A DNA stretch of 44,362 nucleotides from Armatimonadota bacterium (GTDB taxonomy: Bacteria > Armatimonadota > UBA10988): the NCBI GenBank assembly GCA_016235455.1, contig JACRKZ010000006.1:1-44362 (forward strand). The letters run 5' to 3'. Every line of letters begins with the position of its first letter. Position 1 is the stretch's first letter. Made by a program: the position numbers and the translations under genes. Under the pieces are notes generated by a model. The model was given only the letters and a program-made list of their open reading frames with translations, did no database searches and was not told the origin of the DNA. Shown here one piece after another: positions 25,201 through 32,435 of the stretch.

Positions 25201-26285
25201 CCGCCGAGGCCGAACGGCAGTTGGCGCGCCTGCCTCAGGACGACCTGGCCGCGGGCCACAACCGGGCCCGCGTGGCCGTGGAGGCCGGCGACACCGAGCG
25301 CGCCGCGGAGCTGTGGGAGCGACTGACGCCGCTGTTCGAGCAGTTGCCGTTCGACGAGGTGGCCAAAGGCTATCGCGAGGCGGCCCGGTTCGCCTGGCAT
25401 CTGAACCTGGCCGAGCTCTACCTGCAGCGCGAGGCGTGGCGCCCGGGACTGGACCACCTGGAGGTCTGCCTCAAGGTCCGGCCCTACGACATGGCCGTGC
25501 AGCGCCGCTGCATCCCGGCGCTCATCGCGCTGGGCGAGGGCGAGGTGGCGCTGTACAAGTCCGACTGGCTCATCGGCCAGCGGCCCCACGATCTGGAACT
25601 GCTCATCGAGCACGGCATGGTGCTGGCCAGCGTGCGCGGTAGCCGGGCCGGGCTCGACTATTTCGACGATCTTTCCAGGCGCCGACCCGACGCGGTCGAT
25701 GTCGTGCGTCAGAAGAAGATCGAGATGCGTGACCGCATCCTTGAAAGCTGCGCCCAGCGCGCCAAGAGCCGCGACTTCGTGGGGCTGTTCACGCTGGCCC
25801 GCGAGGTGGAGGTGCTGGTCGAGAATGACGAGGAGCGGGCCAAGGCCATCTTGCAGCAGGCCTTCGCCCTGAGCAACATGGGTGAGCAGGACCCGTCCAG
25901 CCGAGGCGCCGTGCTCGAGCAGGCGTTCGGCCGGATCGAGGAAGCGCTGGCACTTTCGCCCAGCGAACGCGTCAAGAGTCAACTGGTGGCACTGCGCGGC
26001 GCCATCGCCCCGGCGCTGGCGCCGGAGCTGGCCCGCAATGCGGGCGAGTTGCTGCGGCATCGGCGGCGGGAGTACATGACCATCACCGAGAACCTGGGCG
26101 CGCCGTCACCCGGCGCGCGCGGGCAGGTGCAGGGCCTGGCCGAGGCGTTCGAGCGCATCGTGGCCATGGCCGACCGCGCGGTGGAGCTCGGCGGCGCCGC
26201 GCAGGGCGCCGCGACAGCGGAGCTGCGGGCCGAGGCGAGCAAGCTGGCACGCGAGTGTCGGCGGCTGGAGGCGACCTGGCAATGA
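22200..26285 (+). CDS. Giant cytoplasmic TPR-repeat protein (1361 residues)
   Basis: The product is an almost uninterrupted series of helix pairs rich in Ala, Leu, Arg and Glu. Recognisable degenerate TPR units include VEAGDTERAAELWERLTPLF, LNLAELYLQREAWRPGLDHL and LAYLARVFRPRADAAAVEVY. It has no signal peptide, membrane segment or catalytic motif. TPR superhelices bind peptides and assemble multi-protein complexes; eukaryotic Hsp70 co-chaperones use them to hold Hsp70 tails. Here it is co-encoded with a J-like protein, a GrpE-like protein and an Hsp70, so a scaffold or client-selection role is a reasonable inference. The start is TTG at 22200, overlapping the previous gene by 32 bases. A gap of only 30 bases leads to the J-like gene. 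The last about 60 residues form a charged helix that could be a coiled coil. Confidence 0.82.
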   Translation: MKPPSLTAGDREQAWSLLLTAWHDAGAGNRHARLSEKGFLLCQRRFGTGDRDPRLLAVLGREALAAKRWDREAREVLVLLGALDLPESEAARRAAVRCDAALREYSPARETWYRQALAAGSVSAATLLTVAALRGRMEPEAATALAVRRATTELTDAQWQAIGLDKTAARRWLALWYSRPEATDVPADAVSLVREQVRLDPTNTQMLAYLARVFRPRADAAAVEVYEALFRVAPDNADNTSHLAESLTAGTVTLRDPVPVLEQWLRNSPENADRAKIALATNAAATGRDDDQALAWLEAALALPAAPANLRAWLAVLRARRGRRDEASLALYESVLADETPPAAWRGEVGLALLASDRERGEFRAAIAERTWHCLPADRRPDELALKLAEGYVAEGRCDAAVASIYRRAHDLNPYPDLSRLLSRAYLVDESTPVRTKIAHWRACLELRRAEPEIVEALAKAYASLGSATEAAIYVAESAPPAQRVKLLDDLCRYRFRRGDFSAAEALASAMLRLVPDDDSATRAEAGAKLLACKVRRRLADGRSLGLIDTTQVAELADHNKVGDLLALLAAAHDGSGSDAEVAAAIARQVGEQPALAVAAQVLSGQPSQPEAVDTSRAGEVWLLALAAHCDGQLEVAERLLGRLPEALALAGRALFGALPGESEEQAIERLLPVIHRHGPPWDSLRAVALDLLIRFAPADLLDQVSNLLDDMPALAAELRVIAELAEQDPHLATQRVAQAETATDPDAVYLLRDGLWARHIYRLIDADDYAAAERELTEFGKLAADPDRQDQQARLADAGNWLRALLARRRGQTDLAWDRLARLSPEARAVPAVAWTAASWHLADDEPARAEAELGYALAERRNDADLLYAVLSLNASLGRTEKFSLLVDPVLAALPADDPRRPDVDLLRRLMVPDQAEVDLDDLFVDCARLSARDVRVRLLAAMVVAAAQIRARRPAEAAALLKKRLAALNGVKLPTELAETLAEVRNLRGYAYLLAGDAAEAERQLARLPQDDLAAGHNRARVAVEAGDTERAAELWERLTPLFEQLPFDEVAKGYREAARFAWHLNLAELYLQREAWRPGLDHLEVCLKVRPYDMAVQRRCIPALIALGEGEVALYKSDWLIGQRPHDLELLIEHGMVLASVRGSRAGLDYFDDLSRRRPDAVDVVRQKKIEMRDRILESCAQRAKSRDFVGLFTLAREVEVLVENDEERAKAILQQAFALSNMGEQDPSSRGAVLEQAFGRIEEALALSPSERVKSQLVALRGAIAPALAPELARNAGELLRHRRREYMTITENLGAPSPGARGQVQGLAEAFERIVAMADRAVELGGAAQGAATAELRAEASKLARECRRLEATWQ

Positions 26286-26315
26286 GCATTCGTGCAGCCA
26301 AGAAGGAGTGCGCCG

Positions 26316-26765
26316 ATGCGTGACGAAGGGTTCACCCTGGCTCACGGCGTGCTCAACGTGGCGCGCGCCGCCGACCTCGATGAGGTGGAAGGCACGTTCG
26401 CCCGGTTGTACAAGGCGGCGCGCCGACTGCCCAGCGGCGGCGACCATCGGCGCCAGGAGTTGAACGCCGCGCTGGAGGTGATGAGCGACCCGGACAAGCG
26501 CGCGGCGACCGAGGTGGAAGCCTACTGGGTGCCCTTGGCGGCCGACCGCGAGGTGCCCTCGGCAGAGGCGCTGGCGGCGGATCTGCTGCCGCTGCGCCTG
26601 GCGCTGCCGGCCAGCGCCGCGGAACATGTGCTGTTGCCGCCGCCGCAGGCTGTGGTAGATGAGGTTTTGAGCCGCGTCGAGGCACCCGAGGTGCCCGACG
26701 AACGGACCATACTTAGGCAATTGGCAGCCCGAGCCGCCTGGGAGCACCTGGACCCCTGGGCTTGA
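26316..26765 (+). CDS. J-domain-like protein lacking the HPD motif
   Basis: The 149-residue protein aligns by eye with a J domain at residues about 5-65. Helix I and II correspond to FTLAHGVLNVARAADLDEVE and GTFARLYKAARRL, and helix III to RRQELNAALEVMSDPDKRAA, which matches the canonical motif ending in LSDPEKRA. The loop between helices II and III reads PSGGDH where HPD should be. HPD is required for classic stimulation of Hsp70 ATPase, so this protein would bind or regulate Hsp70 without triggering it, or act by another mechanism. The C-terminal half is helical with a LLPPPQAVVDEVL stretch. AAGGAG seven bases before the ATG fixes the start. It is followed after 19 bases by the GrpE-like gene. 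The J assignment rests on pattern and context and should be checked by profile or structure comparison. Confidence 0.65.
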   Translation: MRDEGFTLAHGVLNVARAADLDEVEGTFARLYKAARRLPSGGDHRRQELNAALEVMSDPDKRAATEVEAYWVPLAADREVPSAEALAADLLPLRLALPASAAEHVLLPPPQAVVDEVLSRVEAPEVPDERTILRQLAARAAWEHLDPWA

Positions 26766-26784
26766 GAGGAGCCAGACCGCGGAG

Positions 26785-27363
26785 ATGAGTATCGCCGACC
26801 TGGCCGCCGCCCTGATCGGGCTGCGGGAGAGTACCAATCGCGACCACCAGCGCGTCACCGGCAGCGTGGACGAGTTGCGCGCGACCGTGACCTCGCTGCG
26901 CGAGGAGACCGACGAGCGCGTCGACCGCCGCCTGGCGGCCTCGGCGCAGTCGCTGCGCGATCTGGACCGGCGACTCGAGAACGATTACGAGCGGCGCTAC
27001 GACGCGGTGCTGACCGCGCTTCTGGAGGTGACCGAGCGCCTCACCCAACTGGCCGAGGGCGCCGATGGCAGCGCCGACCCGGCCGAACTCTCGGCGCGAC
27101 TGGCCTCGCTCAGCGCGCCGCGGGATCGCTTGCGCCGCATCGTCGAGGATGCGGGTATCCGGCAGTTCACCTGCGAGGGTGAGCCCTATGACCCCCTACG
27201 GCACGAGGTCGTTCAGCGCGAGTTCGTGCCCGACTGCACCCACGAGTACGTGAAGACCGAGCTTCGGCCCGGCTACGTGCGCGAGGGACTGGACCATACC
27301 CTTGTGCGGGCCAAGGTGATCGTGGCCGCGCCACCCATCATGGAGGGCAGCGCCGATGGCTAA
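26785..27363 (+). CDS. GrpE-like nucleotide exchange factor
   Basis: The 192-residue protein has a long charged N-terminal helix (residues about 5-95), as expected for the GrpE dimer coiled coil. A C-terminal beta domain follows with the family pattern: IVEDAGIRQFTCEGEPYDPL, then RHEVVQREF and LRPGYVREGLDHTLVRAKVIV. GrpE releases ADP from DnaK. It is divergent from housekeeping GrpE but keeps length and architecture. The stop lies inside the next gene (8-base overlap with the DnaK-like start at 27356), a strong sign that the two proteins work together. It is cytoplasmic. I leave the symbol empty because this looks like a dedicated paralogue, not necessarily the housekeeping grpE. Confidence 0.82.
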   Translation: MSIADLAAALIGLRESTNRDHQRVTGSVDELRATVTSLREETDERVDRRLAASAQSLRDLDRRLENDYERRYDAVLTALLEVTERLTQLAEGADGSADPAELSARLASLSAPRDRLRRIVEDAGIRQFTCEGEPYDPLRHEVVQREFVPDCTHEYVKTELRPGYVREGLDHTLVRAKVIVAAPPIMEGSADG

Positions 27364-29215
27364 TTACGTCGGCATCGACTTTGGCACCACCAACAGCGTC
27401 GTCGCGCGGCTCGTCGAGGAGCCGACTCGCGTCGACATTCAGGTGGTGAACAACAACCTGGGCTCCGATCGCACGCCTTCGGCCGTGGCGGTCTCGGCGC
27501 AGCAGACCGAGTGGCTTTTTGGCCAGGCCGCCAAGGAGGCCAACACACCCCACAAGGTGCTCTCGGTCAAGCGCATCCTGGGCACGGATCAGCAGGTCGA
27601 GCTGGGTGGTCGCTCCTTCCGCACGGAAGCCGTGGCCAGCCTGCTCATGCGCTATCTGATCACCCAGGCCCAGAAACGCGTGGGCGAACCCATCGACTCG
27701 GCGGTCATCACGGTGCCGGCCAACTCCAAGGGTCTGCAGCGCAACGCCACCAAGTTGGCCGCCACCACCGCCGGTGTGCGCGTGCTCAACCTGATCAACG
27801 AGCCCACCGCCGCGGCCATGGCCTACGGGTTGGGCAAGTCATCGGCGGGGCGCAGCCTGCGCGTGCTGGTCTACGACTTCGGCGGCGGCACGTTCGACGT
27901 GACTCTGCTGCGCGCGCACCATGGCATCTTCGAGGAGGTCGCCAGCCGCGGCCTGCGCCGCTGCGGCGGTGACGACCTCGACGCGGCCCTGGCCGACCAG
28001 TTGCGTGCCGGCGTGCTGGCCGAACATGCTGAGGCCCTGCACCAGGCTTACCCCGACCTGCGCTTGCGCCTGGCCTGCGAGCAGGCCAAAATCGCGCTCA
28101 GCGATGCCGACGACGCACGCATCGACGTGGAGGAACTGCTCCCCGGCGTGAACGTGCATGAAGGCATCGACCGCGCCTCGTTCATCGACCTCATCCGGCC
28201 GATCATCGAGCGCACGGCCGAGCCGGTGAAGGAAGTGCTCGACGGCGCCGGCCTGGCCGCGTCGGATCTCGACCATGTGCTGCTCGTCGGTGGTACCAGC
28301 CGCGTGCCGTTCGTGCGCGAGTTCGTGGAGAACCTGCTGGGTTGCGCGGCGGAGCCGTTCGACCAGATCGACCCGATGACCTGCGTGGCCCAGGGCGCCG
28401 CCATCGTCTCGGGCATCCTGCAGGGCGCGCCGCACATGGAAGACTACGACTACCAGGTCTGTCTGGAGCACTCGCTCTGCACCGACCCGGTGGACGTCAT
28501 GACCGGGCGCAAGTACCTCGAGCCGCTCATCGAGCACGGCACGAAGATCCCCAACCAGAACACCAGCGTCTACCTGCCGGTGGTCGACTTCGCCAAGGAA
28601 GTCGTGGTCAACATCTATGAGGGCAACGTCTACGACGACCCGCTAGATGAGGAGAACGTCCGCATCGGCGAGGTCCGCGTCAAGCTCGACCCGCCGCGGC
28701 CCGCCGAGCAATGCCCGGTGCAGGTGCAGTTCGAGTACTCCGAGGACGGCATCATCACCGCGCGCGGCAAAGACCTGACCCAGAACCGCACCTTCGCTCG
28801 CGTCATCGACTTCTCCACCGGCCACCTCAAGGAAGAAGAGGTCCGCACCGTTCGCGCGCTGCTGACCAAGGTCTTCGGCGAGGAGCCGCCGCTGGTGCTG
28901 CCGACCGCCGCCGAAGCCGAGGCCGCTGCCGAAGCGGCGGGCGCCGCCGAGGCACCGAGCGCCGTGCCGACCGCGACGGCCACGCTGGCTGGACCCGCCG
29001 CCGACGCGCCGGCCGAGGTCCGCGATGCCTATGCCCGCCTGGCCAGCGCCGACAAGGTGCTGCGCGAGCTGGGCAACAGCGCCGAAGCCGGTCAGTTGCG
29101 CGCGCTGCGCAACCGCCTGGCGGCCGCGTTGGAGGGCATCACGCCGCTGGCCGAGGTGGTGGAACTGGACAAGCAGTTGGCCGCGGAGCTGATGTTCTTC
29201 GACTACCTGCTCTAG
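27356..29215 (+). CDS. DnaK-like Hsp70 chaperone of the TPR/GrpE module
   Basis: The 619-residue protein has a full Hsp70 ATPase: VGIDFGTTNSVVA at the N-terminus, INEPTAAAMAYG, phosphate-2 VYDFGGGTFDV at 172-182 and adenosine motif VGGTSRVPFV at 311-320. A substrate-binding beta domain follows (about 380-505). An Ala/Pro/Glu-rich linker (about 520-560) and a short helical C-terminus replace the usual lid and tail, and no terminal EEVD-like motif is present. It is clearly distinct from the 551-residue Hsp70 at 988. The ATG at 27356 lies inside the GrpE-like gene. The protein is predicted cytoplasmic. Its partners are probably the co-encoded GrpE-like, J-like, TPR and zinc-ribbon proteins. I avoid the symbol dnaK because context and tail suggest a specialised paralogue. 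Confidence 0.92.
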   Translation: MANYVGIDFGTTNSVVARLVEEPTRVDIQVVNNNLGSDRTPSAVAVSAQQTEWLFGQAAKEANTPHKVLSVKRILGTDQQVELGGRSFRTEAVASLLMRYLITQAQKRVGEPIDSAVITVPANSKGLQRNATKLAATTAGVRVLNLINEPTAAAMAYGLGKSSAGRSLRVLVYDFGGGTFDVTLLRAHHGIFEEVASRGLRRCGGDDLDAALADQLRAGVLAEHAEALHQAYPDLRLRLACEQAKIALSDADDARIDVEELLPGVNVHEGIDRASFIDLIRPIIERTAEPVKEVLDGAGLAASDLDHVLLVGGTSRVPFVREFVENLLGCAAEPFDQIDPMTCVAQGAAIVSGILQGAPHMEDYDYQVCLEHSLCTDPVDVMTGRKYLEPLIEHGTKIPNQNTSVYLPVVDFAKEVVVNIYEGNVYDDPLDEENVRIGEVRVKLDPPRPAEQCPVQVQFEYSEDGIITARGKDLTQNRTFARVIDFSTGHLKEEEVRTVRALLTKVFGEEPPLVLPTAAEAEAAAEAAGAAEAPSAVPTATATLAGPAADAPAEVRDAYARLASADKVLRELGNSAEAGQLRALRNRLAAALEGITPLAEVVELDKQLAAELMFFDYLL

Positions 29216-29224
29216 GCGCGTGCC

Positions 29225-29902
29225 ATGGCCGACTGGCGTGACCAACTGGCGGAATTGGAGGCGGCGCTGGGCGACGTGGGGCAGTTGACCTGCCCGGTCT
29301 GTCGCCTGGCGCAGCCGGCCGAGTCCGCCACTTGCGAACGCTGCGGCGCCGACCTGGCGCTGCTGGCCGGCGTGCTGGCCGAGGCCGCGCGCAGCAAGAT
29401 CGAGCTCTACCAGGCCATCGCCCGCGGTGATGCCGTGGCCGCGTTGGGTGAACTCGATGCCACGGCCCAGCTCACCGGGCCCAGCCTGGAACTGGCGGTG
29501 CTGCGGCGGCTGCTGCGGCACGGCACAGTGCCGCTGGAAGTGCTTGGCGACCTGGCGCCGACGCCCGATGACGATGCGGAGCCGATGGCCGTCTATGCGG
29601 TCGCACCGGCCCCCGGCGACGAACTCCTGCCCGACCTCGACGCCGACCCGGAGCGAGCCGCCTTCGCCGGGCTGTGGCCTGCGGCCGAAGCCGATCTGGA
29701 GCCGATGCCCGACATCGAGCCTGAGGGACACAACCACCACCCCGCACCTGAGCCGGCCACGCCGCCGCCGCCGACACCGCCGCCGCCAGTGGTTGTGCCG
29801 TCCGCGCCCGTTCTGCCTGGCGCCGTGGTGTGGATCATGGTCGGCGTGGCCACCATCACACTGATCCTGGGGATTGGCATCGGCTGGATGTTGGGTTCGT
29901 GA
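29225..29902 (+). CDS. Tail-anchored zinc-ribbon membrane protein
   Basis: The 225-residue product begins with a short helix and a four-cysteine zinc ribbon (CPVC at 23-26, CERC at 37-40). A helical segment follows (about 45-105), then an acidic low-complexity region and a proline stretch (ATPPPPTPPPP). One membrane helix near the C-terminus (VWIMVGVATITLILGIGIGW) leaves only a few residues outside, so the ribbon faces the cytoplasm. It starts 9 bases after the DnaK-like stop without a clear ribosome site, implying translational coupling. A likely job is to recruit the Hsp70/TPR assembly to the inner membrane; this is inference. The family is not recognised by name. A strong hairpin 38 bases downstream ends the module. 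Confidence 0.78.
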   Translation: MADWRDQLAELEAALGDVGQLTCPVCRLAQPAESATCERCGADLALLAGVLAEAARSKIELYQAIARGDAVAALGELDATAQLTGPSLELAVLRRLLRHGTVPLEVLGDLAPTPDDDAEPMAVYAVAPAPGDELLPDLDADPERAAFAGLWPAAEADLEPMPDIEPEGHNHHPAPEPATPPPPTPPPPVVVPSAPVLPGAVVWIMVGVATITLILGIGIGWMLGS

Positions 29903-29940
29903 GGCGGCCGGCCGAGGTGACCGGTGGCGCCCCCCCTGTA

Positions 29941-29962
29941 GTCCCCCCGCGTGCGGGGGGAC
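29941..29962 (+). terminator. 10-bp GC hairpin closing the chaperone module
   Basis: GTCCCCCCGC (29941-29950) and GCGGGGGGAC (29953-29962) pair perfectly around a two-base gap. It lies between the zinc-ribbon gene and nadD. There is no T-run afterwards, so it would pause or terminate with help from Rho, or protect the 3' end of the message. Confidence 0.6.
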
Positions 29963-29999
29963 GCGTGTCGGGCCGAGCCGTCACCGCAGGTGCAGTGCC

Positions 30000-30602
30000 A
30001 TGACAACCCCTCGTCTCGGGCTCTTCGGCGGCACCTTCGACCCACCCCATCGCGGCCACCTGGCCTTGGCCGAGCACTGCCTGCGCGCGCTGTCGCTGGA
30101 CGCCGTGTGGTGGATTCCGTGCGGCCAGCCGGCGCTCAAGCAGCATGCGGCGGCCAGCGCCGAGCAACGCCGCGCCATGGTCGAGCTGGCCATCGCCGGT
30201 CGGCCGGAGTTCGCGCTGTGCGACGTAGAGCTGCGGCGCCAGGGGACCAGCTACACGGTCGACACGCTGGCCGAGATCGCTGACCAGCACGACCGCTTGC
30301 ACCTCTGGTGGCTCATGGGCCTCGACGCCCTGGTCGACTTCCCGCGATGGCGCGAGCCGCGGCGAATAGTTTCACTCGTGCGCCTCGCGGTCGTCGATCG
30401 GCCGGGCGACGAGTCCGACCAGGTGCGCTCCAGCCTGCCCCAGTGGCTGGCTGATCGCGTGGATTGGGTGCCTATGCCGCTGGTGGACGCCGCCTCGCGC
30501 ACCATCCGGGCCGAGTCGGCCCAAGGCCCCACGAGTCGCTTGGGCCTGCCGGACTCGGTGGCCGAGTACATCGCGAAACATCGCCTCTATACGGCTGCCT
30601 AA
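30000..30602 (+). CDS. nadD: Nicotinate-nucleotide adenylyltransferase
   Basis: The 200-residue enzyme joins nicotinate mononucleotide and ATP to form deamido-NAD in NAD synthesis. It carries the nucleotidyltransferase motif GLFGGTFDPPHRGHLALAEH near the N-terminus, the family segments WWIPCGQPALK and GTSYTVDTLAEI, WWLMGLDALVDFPRW, and a C-terminal SRTIRAESAQG equivalent to the SxTxxR loop. Length is typical. AGGTG lies about 10 bases before the ATG at 30000. The frame upstream is open but unrelated. It is followed by a LytR_C gene, a neighbour also seen beside nadD in several Gram-positive-type lineages. Confidence 0.95.
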   Translation: MTTPRLGLFGGTFDPPHRGHLALAEHCLRALSLDAVWWIPCGQPALKQHAAASAEQRRAMVELAIAGRPEFALCDVELRRQGTSYTVDTLAEIADQHDRLHLWWLMGLDALVDFPRWREPRRIVSLVRLAVVDRPGDESDQVRSSLPQWLADRVDWVPMPLVDAASRTIRAESAQGPTSRLGLPDSVAEYIAKHRLYTAA

Positions 30603-30655
30603 CCGAGTCGGACGACGGCCCAAAGCCGTTGCCGAAGCCACTTGGATAGGGTGCC

Positions 30656-31273
30656 ATGAGCGACGACCGACGACCGTTTGACAGCGATCCCAGCCAACTC
30701 GACGTGCCCCGGTTCACCCAGCCGCAGCCCGCGCGACCAGCGCCGCCGCCACTGCTGGCCGAGCCCGCGCCGGCTCGCGGCGCGCGCCGCCGACCGGTAC
30801 GCTGGGGGCGCGTCAGCGCCGTGTTGGTCGTCCTGTGCCTGCCGCCCATGCTGCTCGGCGCGAAGAGCGCCGCCGCCAACGCCGCGAAGTCAGCCAGGTC
30901 CGAGACACCCGCCGCCGCCGCGACCAGCAGCACGACGACCGCGCCCACGGCTGCGCCGGTGGCCGCCAGCACGCATGTCACGCTGTACAACGGCACCAAC
31001 CGCACCGGCCTGGAGCAGCAGGCCACCGAGCGCCTCAAGGCGGTGGGCTACACGGTCTCGGTCGGCGCCGAGATGGCTGGCCTGACCCCGCACAGCTTCG
31101 TTTTCCATGTCGACCATCCCGATGCCGCCGCGGTCGTGGCCAGTGCGTTGGGCCTCAACGCGCCGCCGCAGGCGGTGGTGGCGGACTACCCGCCGGTGGT
31201 CGAGGCCAAGACCGGGCAGCCGACGGCGACGACCATCGAGGTCGTGGTCATTCTGGGCGAGGACTATCGCTGA
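30656..31273 (+). CDS. Membrane-anchored LytR_C-domain protein
   Basis: The 205-residue protein has a disordered, Pro/Arg-rich cytoplasmic tail, one membrane helix (VSAVLVVLCLPPMLLGA, about residues 54-70), an Ala/Thr-rich spacer, and a C-terminal LytR_C domain: HVTLYNGTNRTGLEQQATER, then LKAVGYTVSVGAEMAG and EVVVILGEDYR. LytR_C usually follows the LCP catalytic domain of cell-wall polymer ligases; here it stands alone and would face the periplasm or wall. It may assist envelope assembly. The gene lies 53 bases after nadD. Its last 26 bases overlap the end of the convergent membrane protein gene. Confidence 0.85.
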   Translation: MSDDRRPFDSDPSQLDVPRFTQPQPARPAPPPLLAEPAPARGARRRPVRWGRVSAVLVVLCLPPMLLGAKSAAANAAKSARSETPAAAATSSTTTAPTAAPVAASTHVTLYNGTNRTGLEQQATERLKAVGYTVSVGAEMAGLTPHSFVFHVDHPDAAAVVASALGLNAPPQAVVADYPPVVEAKTGQPTATTIEVVVILGEDYR

Positions 31274-31601
31274 GCGCTCGGCGCTGCTGGGCCGCCGCGC
31301 CCACGAGAACCAGGGCCCAGAACGCGACGAGCAGCGTGCGTTGATGGTAGAGGCCCACCTGCGGCACCAGCAGCATCAGAGCCACAGCCAAGGTGCAGAG
31401 CAGCCGATCGCCGGTGGCGCTACGGGGCCGCCCCGTGTCGCGACCGGCACGCTGACTGCTCAGCACGGCAGCAATGAGCAGCGGCCCGGTCAGGGCCACC
31501 GCCACATACGCCCAGGCCGCGATCGGCGAGCGCTGTGCCATGGCCGTAATGCCGCAGCCCGCCGCGGCAGCGAAGCAGCCCATCGGTAGCAGGCGTCGCA
31601 T
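31248..31601 (-). CDS. Small multi-spanning membrane protein
   Basis: The 117-residue product has three clear hydrophobic helices (AYVAVALTGPLLIAAVL, LCTLAVALMLLVPQVGLY, LLVAFWALVLVGAAA) and a weaker one at the N-terminus. The ATG at 31601 lies 7 bases after the stop of the SGNH gene upstream, implying coupled translation. The tail is polar (QQRRALSDSPRPE). No family is recognised. Its 3' end overlaps the convergent LytR_C gene by 26 bases. The frame is open further upstream, but that part is Pro/Ser/Arg-rich and antisense to the esterase gene, so it is rejected. Confidence 0.62.
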   Translation of the reverse strand: MRRLLPMGCFAAAAGCGITAMAQRSPIAAWAYVAVALTGPLLIAAVLSSQRAGRDTGRPRSATGDRLLCTLAVALMLLVPQVGLYHQRTLLVAFWALVLVGAAAQQRRALSDSPRPE

Positions 31602-31608
31602 GGCTGGC

Positions 31609-32391
31609 CTACTCCGCTGGCTTGGGCTGGGCGAGCAGCAGACCTCGGAATGGGTCGCCGGGCAGCGCCTTGAGGCCAGCGACGACGCACTCGGCGTTGA
31701 GCCGGGCGCCGTCGGGCAGCGTGTGCGTGTGGTCGGTGGGGCCAAACAGCTTGGCTACGGCCGCCTCACCCAGCGCGTCGTAGCGGTCGGCGATCAGGCC
31801 GTTCAGGTCCACGAACGCCGCCTTGCTGGCCTCGGCCGCCTCCTTGGCCCACTTGCCGTAGTCGTTACTCGAACGACCGACCTTGCCGTCCTTCCACATG
31901 TTGCGCGGCACGGGTGACAGCACCACGGGCACCGCGCCCTTGGCCTGGGCCTCCTGGCAGTAGGTGCGCAGGTACCAGCCATAGCTGTGCACCGTCTCCT
32001 TGGCGCCGGTGGCGGCGTCGGTCACCTCCGCCGTCTCGTCACCGTTGCCCTTGATCGAGGCGCGCCCGCGCGGGTCGTTGAGCCCGCCGCCGTCGTTATG
32101 GCCAAACTGCATGAGCACGAAGTCGCCGGGCCGCAGCAGCTTGGCGACCTCGGCCCACAAGCCCTCACGCAGGAAGGTGCGGCTGCTGCGTCCACCGCGC
32201 GCGCGGTTGACCAGCCCGGCCTTGTCGGCGGCGACCCACGGCGGCATGGCCGTGCCCCAGCCCATCTGGCCCTTGGTGCCGTTATTGACCGTCGAGTCGC
32301 CGATGAGGTAGATGGTCGGCCTGGCCTGCGGCGCGTCTTGCGCCCAGCCGGCGCTCAGCGCCAGCAGCACGTAACACCCGATCCTGAGCAT
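31609..32391 (-). CDS. Exported SGNH hydrolase, CE12 rhamnogalacturonan-acetylesterase-like
   Basis: The 260-residue protein has a signal peptide (MLRIGCYVLLALSAGWAQ) and the SGNH blocks: GDSTVNNG with nucleophile Ser33, ARGGRSSRTF for the oxyanion glycine, FGHND (97-101 region) for the asparagine, and DHTHTLPDGARLNAE providing Asp220 and His223. This pattern and length fit carbohydrate esterase family 12, which removes acetyl groups from pectic rhamnogalacturonan or similar acetylated glycans. TAGGAG eight bases before the ATG supports the start. It is divergent from the DUF4832-like gene, which also looks like a carbohydrate-active protein. Substrate is inferred from family only. Confidence 0.88.
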   Translation of the reverse strand: MLRIGCYVLLALSAGWAQDAPQARPTIYLIGDSTVNNGTKGQMGWGTAMPPWVAADKAGLVNRARGGRSSRTFLREGLWAEVAKLLRPGDFVLMQFGHNDGGGLNDPRGRASIKGNGDETAEVTDAATGAKETVHSYGWYLRTYCQEAQAKGAVPVVLSPVPRNMWKDGKVGRSSNDYGKWAKEAAEASKAAFVDLNGLIADRYDALGEAAVAKLFGPTDHTHTLPDGARLNAECVVAGLKALPGDPFRGLLLAQPKPAE

Positions 32392-32435
32392 GAGTGCGCT
32401 CCTATGATGGCAAGCATAGCATTCAGCGACGGGCA

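Noticed and set aside
26282..26323. 13-codon open frame starting at the ATG overlapping the end of the giant TPR gene
   Set aside because: Short, no homology visible; the strong ribosome site inside it serves the J-like gene. A leader peptide is possible but unsupported.
29941..29962. Hairpin resembling a type I-E CRISPR repeat
   Set aside because: The GTCCCCCCGCGTGCGGGGGGAC core resembles such repeats, but there is one copy only, no spacers and no cas genes.
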